Assembly: GCF_024713975.1 (NCBI RefSeq)
Contig: NC_091099.1
Location: 892,001 to 956,000, forward strand
Reading direction: 5' to 3'
Source of the DNA: Paralichthys olivaceus
Lineage: Eukaryota; Chordata; Actinopteri; Pleuronectiformes; Paralichthyidae
Length of the DNA stretch: 64,000 nt
Shown here piece by piece: positions 33,373 through 56,729 of this stretch (positions within the stretch are counted from its first letter, which is position 1; every line of letters begins with the position of its first letter). Under the pieces are notes generated by a model, which did no database searches, was not told the origin of the DNA, and saw only the letters and a program-made list of their open reading frames with translations. A program made the translations under genes and the position numbers.

Positions 33373-34981
33373 AGACTGGTTCATTCTGGCAGTACGCGGG
33401 AGTCTCCCGCCCAGGGCGCAGACCTGGTGTTCGCCACTCGGACGGGCACGGGGCGGGGCATCGAGTCCCACATCTTCCGAGTGGAGACCCACTGGGATCT
33501 CTCTTCGTGGACGCGAGCGCTCGTGCAGGGAGCGCACGCCGCCGCCGAGCTCATCAAAGAAGTCTCTATCGGTGAGTGGGCAGAAGTGTGAAGAAAGAAC
33601 TTTGGATCATTATGAAATGAATCGGACGACAGTGAGCTCCTCCAGGTTATTACTGGGAAACACTGGTTCAGGTCTTGTTTCATAAACTGAGAGTGTGCTT
33701 TGTGAATAAAGACCACACGTCTCCACTTCCTGCCACGATCCTAAAGTGAAGCCAGAATATCCCGGATACAGATGCTGCCATCTGGTGCGAATGATCTTTA
33801 TCTTTCCCGACACATCGTCCATCTGCTGGTCGGAACATCAACCAGAGGATTTGTCTTTTTTTATAGACAAAACTATTGTTTACAAATTAAATCCTGTAAA
33901 TCGACTTTTTACTTTTACGCAGTTTATTTAAACACAGTTTAAAAAGTTTTACACACAGATCAGAAAACTGTGACAGGGACAGGAAGCTCTTGACGGTTTC
34001 ACCAGCAGAAGCAGCTCTGTAGGAAAATCAGAGGAGAATGTTTCCACAGAACAATCGTTGGCTGCTGGAGCGGCTCTGGAACTCTGCCCCCCCCCCCCCC
34101 TCCCGTCCTGCAGCTACACAAACACACAGTTGTGCAGGAACATTCGGGCCATTCAGGTTACAGTGATGCACAAATGCTTTCGGATCAAATGACCTCACGG
34201 TTAAAGCTGCACCAGACGGGATATTCATACAAAACAACCGGAGCCTCCGGTGGATCTGAGGAAGTTATTATTATTGTTCTCAATATAATTAGTAAGAGAC
34301 ACCTTCTGTCACTGGAGGGGATTTTGTTAATAAAGGAAGTTCACAAAATCCCAATCAGACATTTATTTATTTCGGCATCAGCAGTAAAGTGGGCGTTGAA
34401 CCTGAACTTCTTTTTCCTCTGACCCTCTTCTTCCAGGCTGCACGTTGAACCGACAGGACGTTCGGCTGACGCTGCACTACGAGAAGGGCTTCACCGTGAT
34501 GAGGGAGCCGGTCGACCCGTCGGGTGGTGCCGTGCTGTACAGATACCCCTACGAGAAGCTTAAAATGTCTGCTGACGATGGAATACGCAACCTTTACCTT
34601 GACTTTGGGGGTCCAGAGGGAGAAATGGTGAGTTACACACGTGACTTTTCACCTTTTCAGGCTCCGACCAGAAACAAACTGGATCAGTTACGTGTGAAAG
34701 AGTCTTTATGGTTTTGATCCAGAGGTGACGTCATAAAATAAATGAACTGAGAAGCAAATAGAATCAGATCCCGTCAATAGAAATAAAGATTATCTGAACT
34801 AACAATAATCTTTTTGAAACCTTTGCTGGTTCCTTCTGTCCTTGCTCTCTTCCTGCCTCACCCTTTCCTCCTCCCTTCCGCCCTCCAGGTGTTTGACCTT
34901 CACTCTGGTCCAAAGCCCGTGGTGTTCGTCCTCCACTCCTTCCTGTCGGCCAAGCTCACTCGCATGGGCCTGCTGACGTGA
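18840..34981 (+). CDS. sntb2: Beta-2-syntrophin (7 coding exons)
   Basis: Membrane-cytoskeleton adaptor that binds dystrophin/utrophin through its C-terminus and ion channels or signalling proteins through its PDZ domain. Exons: 18840-19542, 30010-30229, 30652-30862, 32301-32443, 33375-33571, 34437-34627, 34889-34981; all GT-AG, 585 aa against about 540 in human. Layout: first half of split PH1 (1 to about 45, [20 protein letters not shown]); low-complexity linker (about 45-150); PDZ (about 155-237) with GLGI carboxylate loop at 166-169 and the signature [20 protein letters not shown]; second half of PH1 (about 235-307); PH2 (about 309-430); syntrophin-unique C-terminus (about 440-585) with [20 protein letters not shown], ending RMGLLT. 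The near-identical PDZ and SU signatures and the MAVWTRA start favour beta-2 over alpha or beta-1. The ATG has G at -3 and +4. Human SNTB2 has about 15 further N-terminal residues that are not seen here. The longer linker explains the extra length. Confidence 0.96.
19914..19979. repeat. (CA)n microsatellite
   Basis: Interrupted CA run (CTCACACACTCACACAC breaks) in sntb2 intron 1. Confidence 0.93.
20928..21028. repeat. Dispersed repeat, intron 1 copy
   Basis: About 100 bp that match 31282-31387 in the same orientation. Shared phrases include ATTGTAGAAG, GTTTGAGGACGA, GACGAGGAATAATTCTGA and ACAAGAGAACAC. The class is unknown. Reverse-frame translations of both copies share QNYSSS and RPQTLLQ, which may simply reflect DNA similarity. 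Confidence 0.75.
21767..21801. repeat. (CTC)n trinucleotide repeat
   Basis: About eleven CTC units in sntb2 intron 1. Confidence 0.9.
23870..23957 (-). mobile_element. tRNA-derived SINE-like fragment
   Basis: The reverse complement begins GGGGGCAGCTGTGGCTCAAG, continues with an A-box-like AGAGTGGGTCGTCCACTAAT and contains GTGGTTCAATCCCCGG, a good Pol III B box. This resembles a widespread teleost tRNA-related SINE family (from memory). Two more fragments occur at 29934-29985 and 30952-31048. Acceptor-stem pairing is absent, so it is not a functional tRNA. Confidence 0.7.
26950..27000. repeat. (AT)n microsatellite
   Basis: About 25 AT dinucleotides without interruption in sntb2 intron 1, directly before a LINE-like tail. 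Confidence 0.95.
27001..27240 (+). mobile_element. Possible LINE 3' tail
   Basis: Ends with CTGGAGACAAATAAAGTTG followed by TTTTGAATTTGAAT. A polyadenylation-like AATAAAG followed by short A/T-rich tandem units is typical of L2/RTE-like 3' ends in fish. There is no coding part. Assignment rests only on this ending. Confidence 0.4.
28247..28298. repeat. (CA)n microsatellite
   Basis: CA run with CGCACGCA at its left edge, in sntb2 intron 1. Confidence 0.93.
28628..28821. repeat. Interrupted CA/CAGA microsatellite cluster
   Basis: Two CA blocks (28628-28659 and about 28738-28821) with CGCACA, CAGACA and CTCACA interruptions, in sntb2 intron 1. Confidence 0.85.
29934..29985 (-). mobile_element. 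SINE-like fragment next to the sntb2 exon 2 acceptor
   Basis: GGGGATCAAACCACCGACC followed by TGATCAGTGGATTAC is the reverse complement of the B-box region of the same tRNA-related family as 23870-23957. It ends about 24 bp before the acceptor AG at 30008-30009, so the family lies within the likely branch-point region of exon 2. Confidence 0.6.
30295..30322. repeat. (GT)n microsatellite
   Basis: GT run in sntb2 intron 2. Confidence 0.95.
30912..30940. repeat. (CA)n microsatellite
   Basis: CA run in sntb2 intron 3, next to a SINE-like fragment. Confidence 0.95.
30952..31048 (-). mobile_element. tRNA-derived SINE-like fragment, third copy
   Basis: Contains GGGGATTGAACCACTGACCC then GATCAGTGGACGACTCGC (minus-strand B box and downstream arm), preceded by a segment whose complement reads ATGATACTGAACCC, matching the tail region of this teleost family. 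In sntb2 intron 3. Confidence 0.65.
31282..31387. repeat. Dispersed repeat, intron 3 copy
   Basis: Same orientation and about 80% similar by eye to 20928-21028. It lies some 230 bp after the SINE-like fragment at 30952-31048. Confidence 0.75.
31799..31849. repeat. (CA)n microsatellite
   Basis: CA run of about 25 units in sntb2 intron 3. Confidence 0.95.
33325..33374 (+). promoter_or_regulatory. (CT)n polypyrimidine tract and acceptor of sntb2 exon 5
   Basis: A (CT)n microsatellite of about 46 nt runs directly into TCAG and exon 5 (33375). It is the complete polypyrimidine tract of this splice site, so length variants would change the tract itself. Confidence 0.9.
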
Positions 34982-37214
34982 AGCGACCGGCGACGGCAGC
35001 GTGGCTGAGAGGTCGGCCCAGGGAGAGCGGGGAGGCCCTGAGACGCCCGGGAGATGCTGATAAAGAAGGGAGGAGGGGTGTTAACGTCTTATATTTTCCA
35101 GTTTCTCCACTCACAGCTGCGGTTTGGCCTGAGGTGGCGCTGCAGGGAAGGTTCAACCCAGGAGTTGCATTGTTGATTGTCTCAAAAATGTGCCTTCTCC
35201 TCCAGCTTCTCCTTGACCTCCTGCGAGAACGGGAGGCGGCACTTTGCTGCAAGTCAGTTACAATCCACAAAACACAGGCGCAGTATAAAAAAATCTCACG
35301 TTATAACGTGATAAATTACATCAACATTATTTTTGAAAAGAAACACACGACACGCTGTGACGTGAGAGACGACGTCACCCGTGACACTTCCAGCAAAGTG
35401 TTGCTCAGAATATTAAGGAAGGGAAGAATCTGTTTTTAGACAATGAATACACAGACAAGCACAGTTTGGTGAACGCTCCCTGTTTTCTACTCTTTGCCTT
35501 TCATTCCACGACAGCCTTCTGATGTACTTTGGGCTCTGTTTGACGTATACCTGTGTTTTTGTGCGATGTTTTAGAGTCAGAATGCAGTTACATGAGCAGA
35601 GATTGTGTGTCTGTCTGTGTGCGTGTGTGTTGGCTTGATAGCGTGCCTGCTGTCTGACAGACTCACCTCTTAGCACATTATCTCAAACTACTGTTGTAAT
35701 CAGGATCGCCGACTGTGCCTTTCCACTTGTAGTCAGAGACGCTCTGAGTTTCATTCCTTTTATTTCTTACAATAAGAGAATTTCAAGCTTTTCATGCACG
35801 GGCGACAGTATTACTCTTAGAGTTTATATAACATGACTTTGTTTTTATGTCATCTGCGTAAATCTCACGATAGCACGACTTCCTGATGTTGAATCTGAGA
35901 TGAGCGCACGTCACCTCCGTCTCATTCTTCTGTCCTTCAGATGACTCGTCTCTTGTTACCATTTTACAGCACGGCTTCTCCGGCCGAGGACAAGTCAACA
36001 GGTTTTATTTCTGCGCTGTCGTCGTATTCTTGTTTCCGATTTACATCTCTGAAAGAAAAGCAGAAAACATGTCAAACATTCACCTCAGATAACAGACTTA
36101 CGTTTCCCTTTGCTGAAATAAACCTGCTGCTTATGTTTTATTACCATGAGAAATAATTAATTCCATTAGATTTTCTGCATCAAGGGACCAATTTAAAAAA
36201 CGGAGCTCTGAGATTTCATCGTATTCTATATGTGAGTAAGTTTGTGAATAGAAAACAAAGGAAGCAAAGGATGAGGTGCCGCAGAACGATGAATCATTTT
36301 AAATGTGCACGTTAATCACAATAAAAACGTTGGGCACTTGTGAGAGTAACAACAAAATTAACATTTGACAACATTGAAACTAGAATTAAGAGCTGGTTGT
36401 AAAATGATGTCGATGAACGTACAGTGAGATACATGTTGTTAAAATAAACCTCCGGTCGACTCTTCTGTCCTCAGATGAGAAACAATCGTGTTTTGGACCC
36501 TGATGTCCACATGAGGGTTTAACAACTTGGGTTTTTTCATTTAACTTTTTTGCTTGTTTATTAAGCAAGAAATGTGTAACCATATAGTTCATAGAGCTAT
36601 ATTTAGCTTTGTCCAGCCTGCGATTAATCAGTGGCTGCGATGAAAGAGAAGCAGATTCACTTCTTATGAAACACACATGCAGAAGGTTTGAGGGTTTGAG
36701 TTTTATTTGGCCTGAAATGAAGTTTTCTTACTGCAACAGTGAAGTGTTGTATTCCATCATCCTACTTCTTTCTTTACTTCACTTTTCATGTCATATTATT
36801 CCTGTTTCTCACCTGCTGCACACATCTGATTGTCTGAAGTGAGTCAGACTTCAGGAAGCTACAGGCCGTCCCTCTTTGAGCTTGACGCACTAATCGGTCG
36901 AAGCCCTTTCCTACCCGTGAATGTAAACCTCCTCCTCCTGATTCTTTTGTATCCTCCTGCCTCTGTATTCCTGACTTGGTGGCTATCCTGTCTATGCAAA
37001 GCAAAGCTTCAAAGAGGGTTTTTCTGAACCAAAGGTTAAAAACAATCTGTGGCAGCTTGCGTCCAACACAATCATTAAATGGAAAAGTCACAATAGGATA
37101 AAATGCTGCTGCAACCACCTGTAATATGCAAAGTATTCTAGACTTCCTTCCAAGTTACAGTATAAAATGTATGATAGCAATGTAATAACCTCAGTGTAAA
37201 TACCCACCAATAAA
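34982..37214 (+). other. sntb2 3' UTR (about 2.2 kb)
   Basis: Follows the TGA at 34979-34981. No further exon is seen before a good poly(A) signal AATAAA at 37209-37214, followed by a GTGTGTTTGTGTG-rich downstream element. Open frames of 60-150 codons inside have no family match. Earlier cleavage sites are possible. Confidence 0.7.
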
Positions 37215-37532
37215 ACTGTTATGAATTATAGTTGAGTGTGTTTGTGTGTTTGTGTGTGTGTTTGTGATGATTAGAAAATAATTAGCTGATTCATTTTGTT
37301 GTGGGTTTGAAACAACGTGGCACTGGATGACAGCAGCTGCAGAATCTGAAAACTGGATCAGAAATACTTTTTCGGTCCTGAGGGAGATTTGAGAAAAAGA
37401 ATATGAATGAAATATAAAAACAACAAGACATCATGGACAAGAATTAATGCAATAACATTTCAAATTAAAAGACAGCAGATAAAATAATACAAAATACTTA
37501 AATGTGTTTTTATATGTTGCTATATGTAAACC

Positions 37533-37563
<31 letters not shown>

Positions 37564-37679
37564 ACATGTATGAGTGTATATGCAGTATATTTAAAATACA
37601 GTATTTGGTTTTTAATTTTCAATCAAAAATGAAATTTCATTTTAATATTTAATCGGCTGTCGTATTTTGGAAGTCCACA

Positions 37680-37893
37680 CCGGAAGTTAGCTCAGTGTTA
37701 GCCGCAGTGTTTTGGTCTGGTCGGCGCAGCGCTGTCACTCGTTAGCATCGTTAGCATCGTTAGCCTGTGTTGTCATGTCAGCCTCTCGCCTCACAGCAAC
37801 ACGGAGCTGCTAACAGGGGCGTGTCTTCATCCACATCTGGAGGACTCACATCTGGAGCACGCACATCTGGACTCCGCGGAACTGGGAGATGAA
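37680..37893 (+). promoter_or_regulatory. vps4a promoter and 5' leader region
   Basis: An ETS-type CCGGAAGT at 37680-37687 lies 207 bp upstream of the start codon, and GC content rises sharply here. The leader holds an upstream ORF near 37776 and a three-codon ORF ATG-AAA-TGA at 37889-37897 that overlaps the vps4a ATG. Many TTAGC pentamers are present. The sntb2 poly(A) signal lies only about 470 bp upstream. Confidence 0.55.
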
Positions 37894-42632
<4,739 letters not shown>

Positions 42633-43975
42633 GAGACGGAGCTCCTCCCACATCCCCCGAGTCCACCAGAAGGGTCAAACCGCTCCCCCCTCCCCCGACT
42701 GCTGCACCATCCTGTAGATCTTCATCTCTCAGCTCAGCGCTCGGTTCACGGCCTCACATGGATTTAAAAGAAACGACTGGTACAGAAGTCGTGTATTTCT
42801 TACTTCTGATCATTGGGCTCTTATTTATTTTCTTAAATCCCTGGAGGACGTCGACCAAATGTAAGAGTAGAAAACCTCGGTGAGTTGATAGTCGGACGAT
42901 TGAACCCACGTCTTTCGGTCACTAAACAGCCGCTTCAGCACATCGGAAGAACTTTTCATCTAACCTGCAGTGACACACAGAGAAGCCGAGTTTGAATCTA
43001 AACACATTGAGTTTGTCCCTTTCTGAGCCGCTTCGATCTCTGACTGAAGGACTGTACATTTTGCCATCGTGCACTTTGAAGGATGACGACGTTTGAAGAA
43101 ACAAAAGAAGTTAGTTCTCCTGCCAGGCATGCGAGTGTGTGAGTGCATCTAAGTGTTTTTATTGTGTGTGTCTTAATGTAAATCTCTTTGTGTGAAGAGC
43201 CCTGTTATTTTATTATTTGAGTTTAATTAATTGATTGTCGCTGCCTACACGTCCCTCTGTAGCTGTCGTGTGGTTACGTCTGCACGAGCGGCCGTTAGAG
43301 CTTTTTGTTCAGTATTAACATTTTCCCTCAATCCAAAAAACTTGAAAAAGAATCCTTTAGTTTCTCTCGAGATTAACGTCTCGCCTCTGCGTCCATTCAG
43401 CAGCAGCTCTCCAGCTTCTCTCAGATCACAGTTCTGAGGACAGTTCAGAGCGTCTTCATTGGAAAGCTCCAGAACCGCCGCCTAATGGACCAAGAGCTGA
43501 GATTCTTTTTTTATTTCCAGCGACAAAGACGGAGTTTGTCGCTCAAATGAACTCCTGCACTCTGTTTCCCAGAATCCACTTTGTGTGAACATGAGCCCTT
43601 TTCTTTTGCTGCATTGATGCTTCTGTCTTGGTCCTGACAGACGTTGAACACTGTTAAACACTATTTATTCCACTTGTTGGAGCTGACATGTAACTCGACT
43701 CATAGATTCAGTTTGTTTACACTTGTTTCACGGAGCTTGACCGAAAGTCTGGTTGTGTTTTCTTTGGGAAGGTTCTCACACACACACACACACACATCAG
43801 ATTATTTTACATCCGACCTCTCGCTGTCACATCACGATCACGCAGCAGTTGCACTTGTGATGCTCGTGTGTGTGTGGAGGTTCAGTTATCAACACGCGTG
43901 TACAGGGATGTAATCTGCCTCCATGTAACCAGGACTACTAACTTAACCCTGATTAATAAAAACTGACATTTCAAA
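42633..43975 (+). other. vps4a 3' UTR
   Basis: Starts after TGA 42630-42632 and runs to a likely poly(A) signal AATAAA at 43955-43960. It contains a short (CA)n run at 43779-43796. No coding exon is seen. Confidence 0.7.
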
Positions 43976-44140
43976 TGGAGAAAGAAAAAACACAGTTGCT
44001 GGTTTGACATTTTTCTCATGTTTATGGTTTGAACAAGTCTAGAGGCTCTAAGAGTCACATGATCAGTGTCACATGTTCTTTACCCGTGTAATCGCAGCCG
44101 GGAGTCAAAACACGAGTGATTTCTACTGACGAGGCCACGG

Positions 44141-44146
44141 TTTATT
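44141..44146 (-). terminator. Candidate cdk10 poly(A) signal
   Basis: TTTATT on the plus strand is AATAAA on the minus strand, about 750 nt after the cdk10 stop. It lies only about 180 bp from the vps4a signal, so the two genes are tightly convergent. Confidence 0.5.
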
Positions 44147-44898
44147 TACAGTAAATTACAGTTTCAAGCTTTAAGGGAAAAGTTCATGAGTATCACTAAA
44201 CAGAAATGAAGTCAAATAATTAAGAGACGACAGATATGTCCTCAATACGTCTTCGGTTCACACCTGAACTCAGAGCGGTCGATCACACGGGACAGGTGTT
44301 AGTTCCAGGTGTGAACAGGGTCTTGTTGGACAGAACCAGGTGAAGCTGTAGACAGTGCAGTTAAAACTCAGATGACCTACAGCTCCATGAGGTCCCTGAA
44401 CACATCCTGCACAAACAGCTTCAAGGACACTTTGACACAAGCAGATCGGTGATGACTGACGATCAGATCAGACCTGAGATCTGCTCTTACTCTCAGTTTC
44501 CCTCATAACTCAACACGTAGAATCTGGTTTCTGATGAATGATTCTTAAAACTCTCCACACAGATCCAGGTCGACTCCGAGCGACTTCCCTCTTCACAGAT
44601 TTATAGTTTTGATGTTCAGGTGCAACAAGTACAGAACACCTCAGTTCTTTTGTAAAGTCGCCCTCATTACCTCGAGCTTCCTTCAAGCACAGACGTTGGC
44701 AGCTAGATGGATTTAAGGACTAATCCAGAAGCATATAAGATATTTATATTGTTCCAATAAACAGTCCACAGTTCCAAACAACCGTCAAATGACCCGACGC
44801 TCAACACTTCAGTGAGACAAGTCCTGCTCTGATCTGTGCGACTCCACAATACCAGTGTGGACGGAGGAACTACGTCATCATCATCATCTTCATCCTGT

Positions 44899-49582
<4,684 letters not shown>

Positions 49583-49900
49583 CTTTCTTTAAGATCGTTT
49601 CCTCACAGGGAAACACAGACGTCGGTTAAAGCGTCGCACCAGTGGGCGCCGCCATTTTGTTTAGAGCCACTGACAACACGAGCAGCTTCTTCTTCGGGGT
49701 TTTACGGTAGCTACCATCCCGTCAGTGACAACAGTGCCCCGCCACAGCGAGGTGGCCGGTTAGTGAAGTTCACTGAGATCCGGAGGCCGAGGAGCTCAAC
49801 AACAACAACAACAACAACAAGCGCGAAACCGACGCGGGAAATGTTTCCAGAGGAACCAAACACGTGATCAACCTGCAGTTCAATGTTTGTACAGTTAATT
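49583..49900 (-). promoter_or_regulatory. cdk10 promoter and leader
   Basis: On the cdk10 strand CAAAATGGCGGC (49648-49659) is a good YY1-type element of the kind found at or just after transcription starts. Its ATG opens a 10-codon upstream ORF (49626-49655) ending before the real start. Further upstream GCGGGAAA (49834-49841) resembles an E2F site, and an (AAC)n run lies at 49797-49820. No TATA box is evident. Confidence 0.5.
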
Positions 49901-49910
49901 TTCTGAGACA

Positions 49911-52900
49911 TGTTATAAAATCCAGAATAAAAACTCTAAAATAACTAAATTGTTCTAACTGTGAAAATCAGACGTTGATATCTGAAACCAGTAGCGCCTC
50001 CTCGTTAGAGCCTGTTCTTAATGGGAGTCATGTAACGCTGATGACATCATCAGGGTTGGTTGAATACGACTTTAAACACATGTTAGTTGAACGTCTGATC
50101 TCACCTGACTTCGATCCTCAGTCGACCTCGTGTGACGCAACGGTTTCAGTCACTGTCTGGTCACGACCTTCTTGCCCACTACGAACGGTGAAGAGGACGG
50201 CCTCCGCTCTTTGACGGAGTCGGCTATCGTCATGGTGGTCGTTGACACGTGCAGGTCCTCTCGTGATGGAGCTGTGATGAGGATGGCAGGAGGACGTGGA
50301 GACAAGTCGACCGAATCTGATTCAGTGTTGGGCTGTGATGGGGGGTGTCTCTCTGTAACTGAGATCAGACATGTTTGTTCACTGACTCACAGAAGTTAGA
50401 CAGATATAAAGACTGTAAATATGAATGTACAGTTAGTGCAGCAGAGAACTCACGACCCTGGGAAGGATTGTGTTGTTTTGCATGTGAACAAAATAACTAA
50501 ACAACACATTTTCCCAACCTGGTAGAAATATTACTTGGGAGTTAAAATCCAGATGATTCACTTTTGGAGCAAATCAGACAAAGGTCAACAAAAAAAATCT
50601 GAAAGCAAATTATCCCAGATATCGCTGCAAATTATAGACAGTCTTGTACTAATGATCATAAAATCTTAGATAAAAATAATTTATGATGTGGTAGGAATGA
50701 CGTCACCATGATGCCACTGTGAAATTGTATGATTACAGTATATGTGAGCGTGGCCTGACAGGTAAACTGCACCTGCAGGGGATGAATCAGCACTTTTCAT
50801 TTGTCTGAGGGGGGAGTCATAGTAAAGTGCAGGTTTCACCCAAACGTCTCCTCAGTTTGAGTTCCTGTCGATCAGAATTAGACCTCACAGATATAAAAAG
50901 ACCTGCGGGTCAGCTGAGGTAAACCTGAGAGGATTTCCAGCCGTGTGCGTGTGTGTGATGTCATAGTGTCTGTGTTTGGTTTGAACACCTTTTAAATTGG
51001 ATTGTGCTCATTTCTCAAGAGCATCACAGCTGAGTCATATCAGATGAAAAACGATGATCATATGAGTATTCTAACTTTTTCACCTGTTTGAATAAAAACA
51101 GGCACCAGATATTTTTACGCTGCTGAACTCGACTGAACTGTGGTGGAGGTGAGCGCTGAGGCCCAGAACAAACCGCACAAACATGATCATAAGGACGGCT
51201 TAGAGTTCTGATAATAGTGTAGCTGCTTGGTTGGCATGATTTACATTAGCACTGATCAGTATTAATACTCTGAATCCTCGGAGTGAGGAACTATATATAT
51301 ATATACATACACACACACAGCAGCTAAAGACTACATTCTATGTCCTTATACATGAACAAAAGAAATTAGTTTCTGTCCAGAAAAGTTGCTTTTTACTAGA
51401 TGATTTCCAGAAATAGTATATTCGTTTTAAAACAAATTAAAAAAAAGTATATTTTAGACACACACAAAAAAACATCCAAATAAAACTAATTTAATCAGCC
51501 TTCTGATTTGTTTTGTCCCCACTCGACACCAGAGGTGATAATGACAGATTAGTGACAGCATCAGTTAACAGCAGCACAGGAAACATTGCAACATGTGCAT
51601 GGACGTGTTTTTTATGAATGAGCTCAAATTAATATTATTTGTGAGCTTCAACCAAATCCAGAGATAATGAGCGTCATACGTCTGCATCGTTATTTGAGGC
51701 GTCAGGGGCTGAAAAGTTCTTCAGCTCATTTTGATGATGCATTGCCATCTCCTGGTACAATGAATTATCACAACACCTTATGAACGAATGAGAAAATATG
51801 CATTGACGAGAGTTATGATACAAGATCTATCAACATGTCCTGATCCTGCACTTAAAACAAATGATGAGGGAATAAAACATTAAAATACTAAATACACAAA
51901 ATACTCTGTTGATTATTTGTCAATTTTTGAAGACAAATACAGAAGCTCAACAGATTTCATCCATCCACAGATTCAGTCAATGAATGTTCATCTGCAGTTT
52001 CATCTCCGAGGACACAAATCTAACATCTATTCTAATAAGAGGGGCTGTGACCTTTGAACTTGATGTCAGGATTAATATTACAACACATTTGAATTATTCT
52101 GATTCTCATAAACGTTGTCAGCTCGTGTCTTTTCACTGATGAGAACACTGGGGCTGATTATTGTAAACAGAAAGACAGAATTCACATCATATGTGGGTGC
52201 TGGGTCAATCTGAACCTCAAGATTCTCAGAGTACTGTGAGGATCCAGGTAAAAACCACGATCTGTGTCCGCAGCAGAGACGCTTTGAATTCCACACTGAC
52301 TCATCAATTGATCCTTATAATGTGTGTGATGGTGCATTTTTCATTTCGTGTCCGTCAGCTGCAGTTTCCTCCTGAAATCACCTGAGGTCTCTGCAGAATC
52401 TTCCCTACCTGAATCTTCCCCCTGGCTGGCTCCAGACCCCATCAGGCTTCAGTCAGCTCCCGTACACGCAGCTCTGTACAGGTCCACATACATGATGCTC
52501 ACATGTTTGTTTTGTATCAGTTTAGGATAAAAGCACATTCACAGTCAGTATCCAAGATCCTGTGACATGTCTGAGCCAATCGTCCCCTCCCTCCCGGCCT
52601 CCTCCTCCCTGTGTCCGTCCCCCGCTCTGTCTGGGTGACAGACACTAATCCTGCACAGCAGCAGTGAGAGATACTGGATTTAAAGGGCGAACTAGGATAA
52701 CTATTTCAAACCCTGATTTTATTATGGTTAAGTATAGAAAGGATTCCTGTCAACAATATATTTGGTTTTAGCTGAAGTTCTCCTCACTTAGGTTTCGTAG
52801 TATTTGATACAATAATTAAGATTTTGACCAGAATTAAACTTTTACTCAAACTTGTCCCTCTGTAACTCTTAAGCTGTTAAACTCTGTGTGTTTGAAAGGT

Positions 52901-53185
52901 TCGGTGTGTAAGATATAAACGATGAGGAGGCTCCGTCACAGTGGAGCTGGGACACTTCTTCAAATCAGTGATGGTCATTGTGTCTCAATCTGAAAAGAGT
53001 TTTATTAAATGTTCAGAGTTTCCGACGTGAAACCTCAGAAAATATAAGAAAACACTTTTCATCCTCAGAAAAAAAGCGTGTGAACGGAATCGACCATAGG
53101 TGGCAGTGTTGCACCTGAGCTTGCTTCGAGAGCGGAACAAGAGGCGAAGAAGAAGAAGAAGGAGGAGGGGGGAAAAAGAAAAGAA
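49911..53185. other. Intergenic cdk10-chmp1a, no gene seen
   Basis: About 3.3 kb between divergent genes. Mostly AT-rich, with short (AT)n near 51290. Open frames do not exceed about 80 codons and none shows a domain. A GC-richer patch near 52570-52670 could be regulatory, but nothing specific supports this. Confidence 0.5.
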
Positions 53186-53193
53186 GGGTATTT

Positions 53194-53310
53194 CCGGTCA
53201 CGTGACGGCTCCTCAGACCAGGAAGTGCAGTGTTTGATGAAGACGTTTGAAAACAAGTGAAGAGGAACTGAACCATCTTTTAGCTGCGATCACCTGGAAG
53301 CGTCGCCGAC
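53194..53310 (+). promoter_or_regulatory. chmp1a promoter/leader with a CLEAR-type E-box
   Basis: GTCACGTGAC at 53197-53206 is a perfect palindrome equal to the consensus bound by TFEB/TFE3/MITF and USF, 105 bp before the ATG. An ETS-type AGGAAGTG follows at 53220-53227. The leader has an 8-codon upstream ORF (53237-53260). The transcription start is not visible. Confidence 0.55.

Positions 53311-56729
<3,419 letters not shown>

Noticed and set aside
49975-50399. Two overlapping frames of about 75-79 codons upstream of cdk10
   Set aside because: No domain or splice-site structure; length is within chance expectation.
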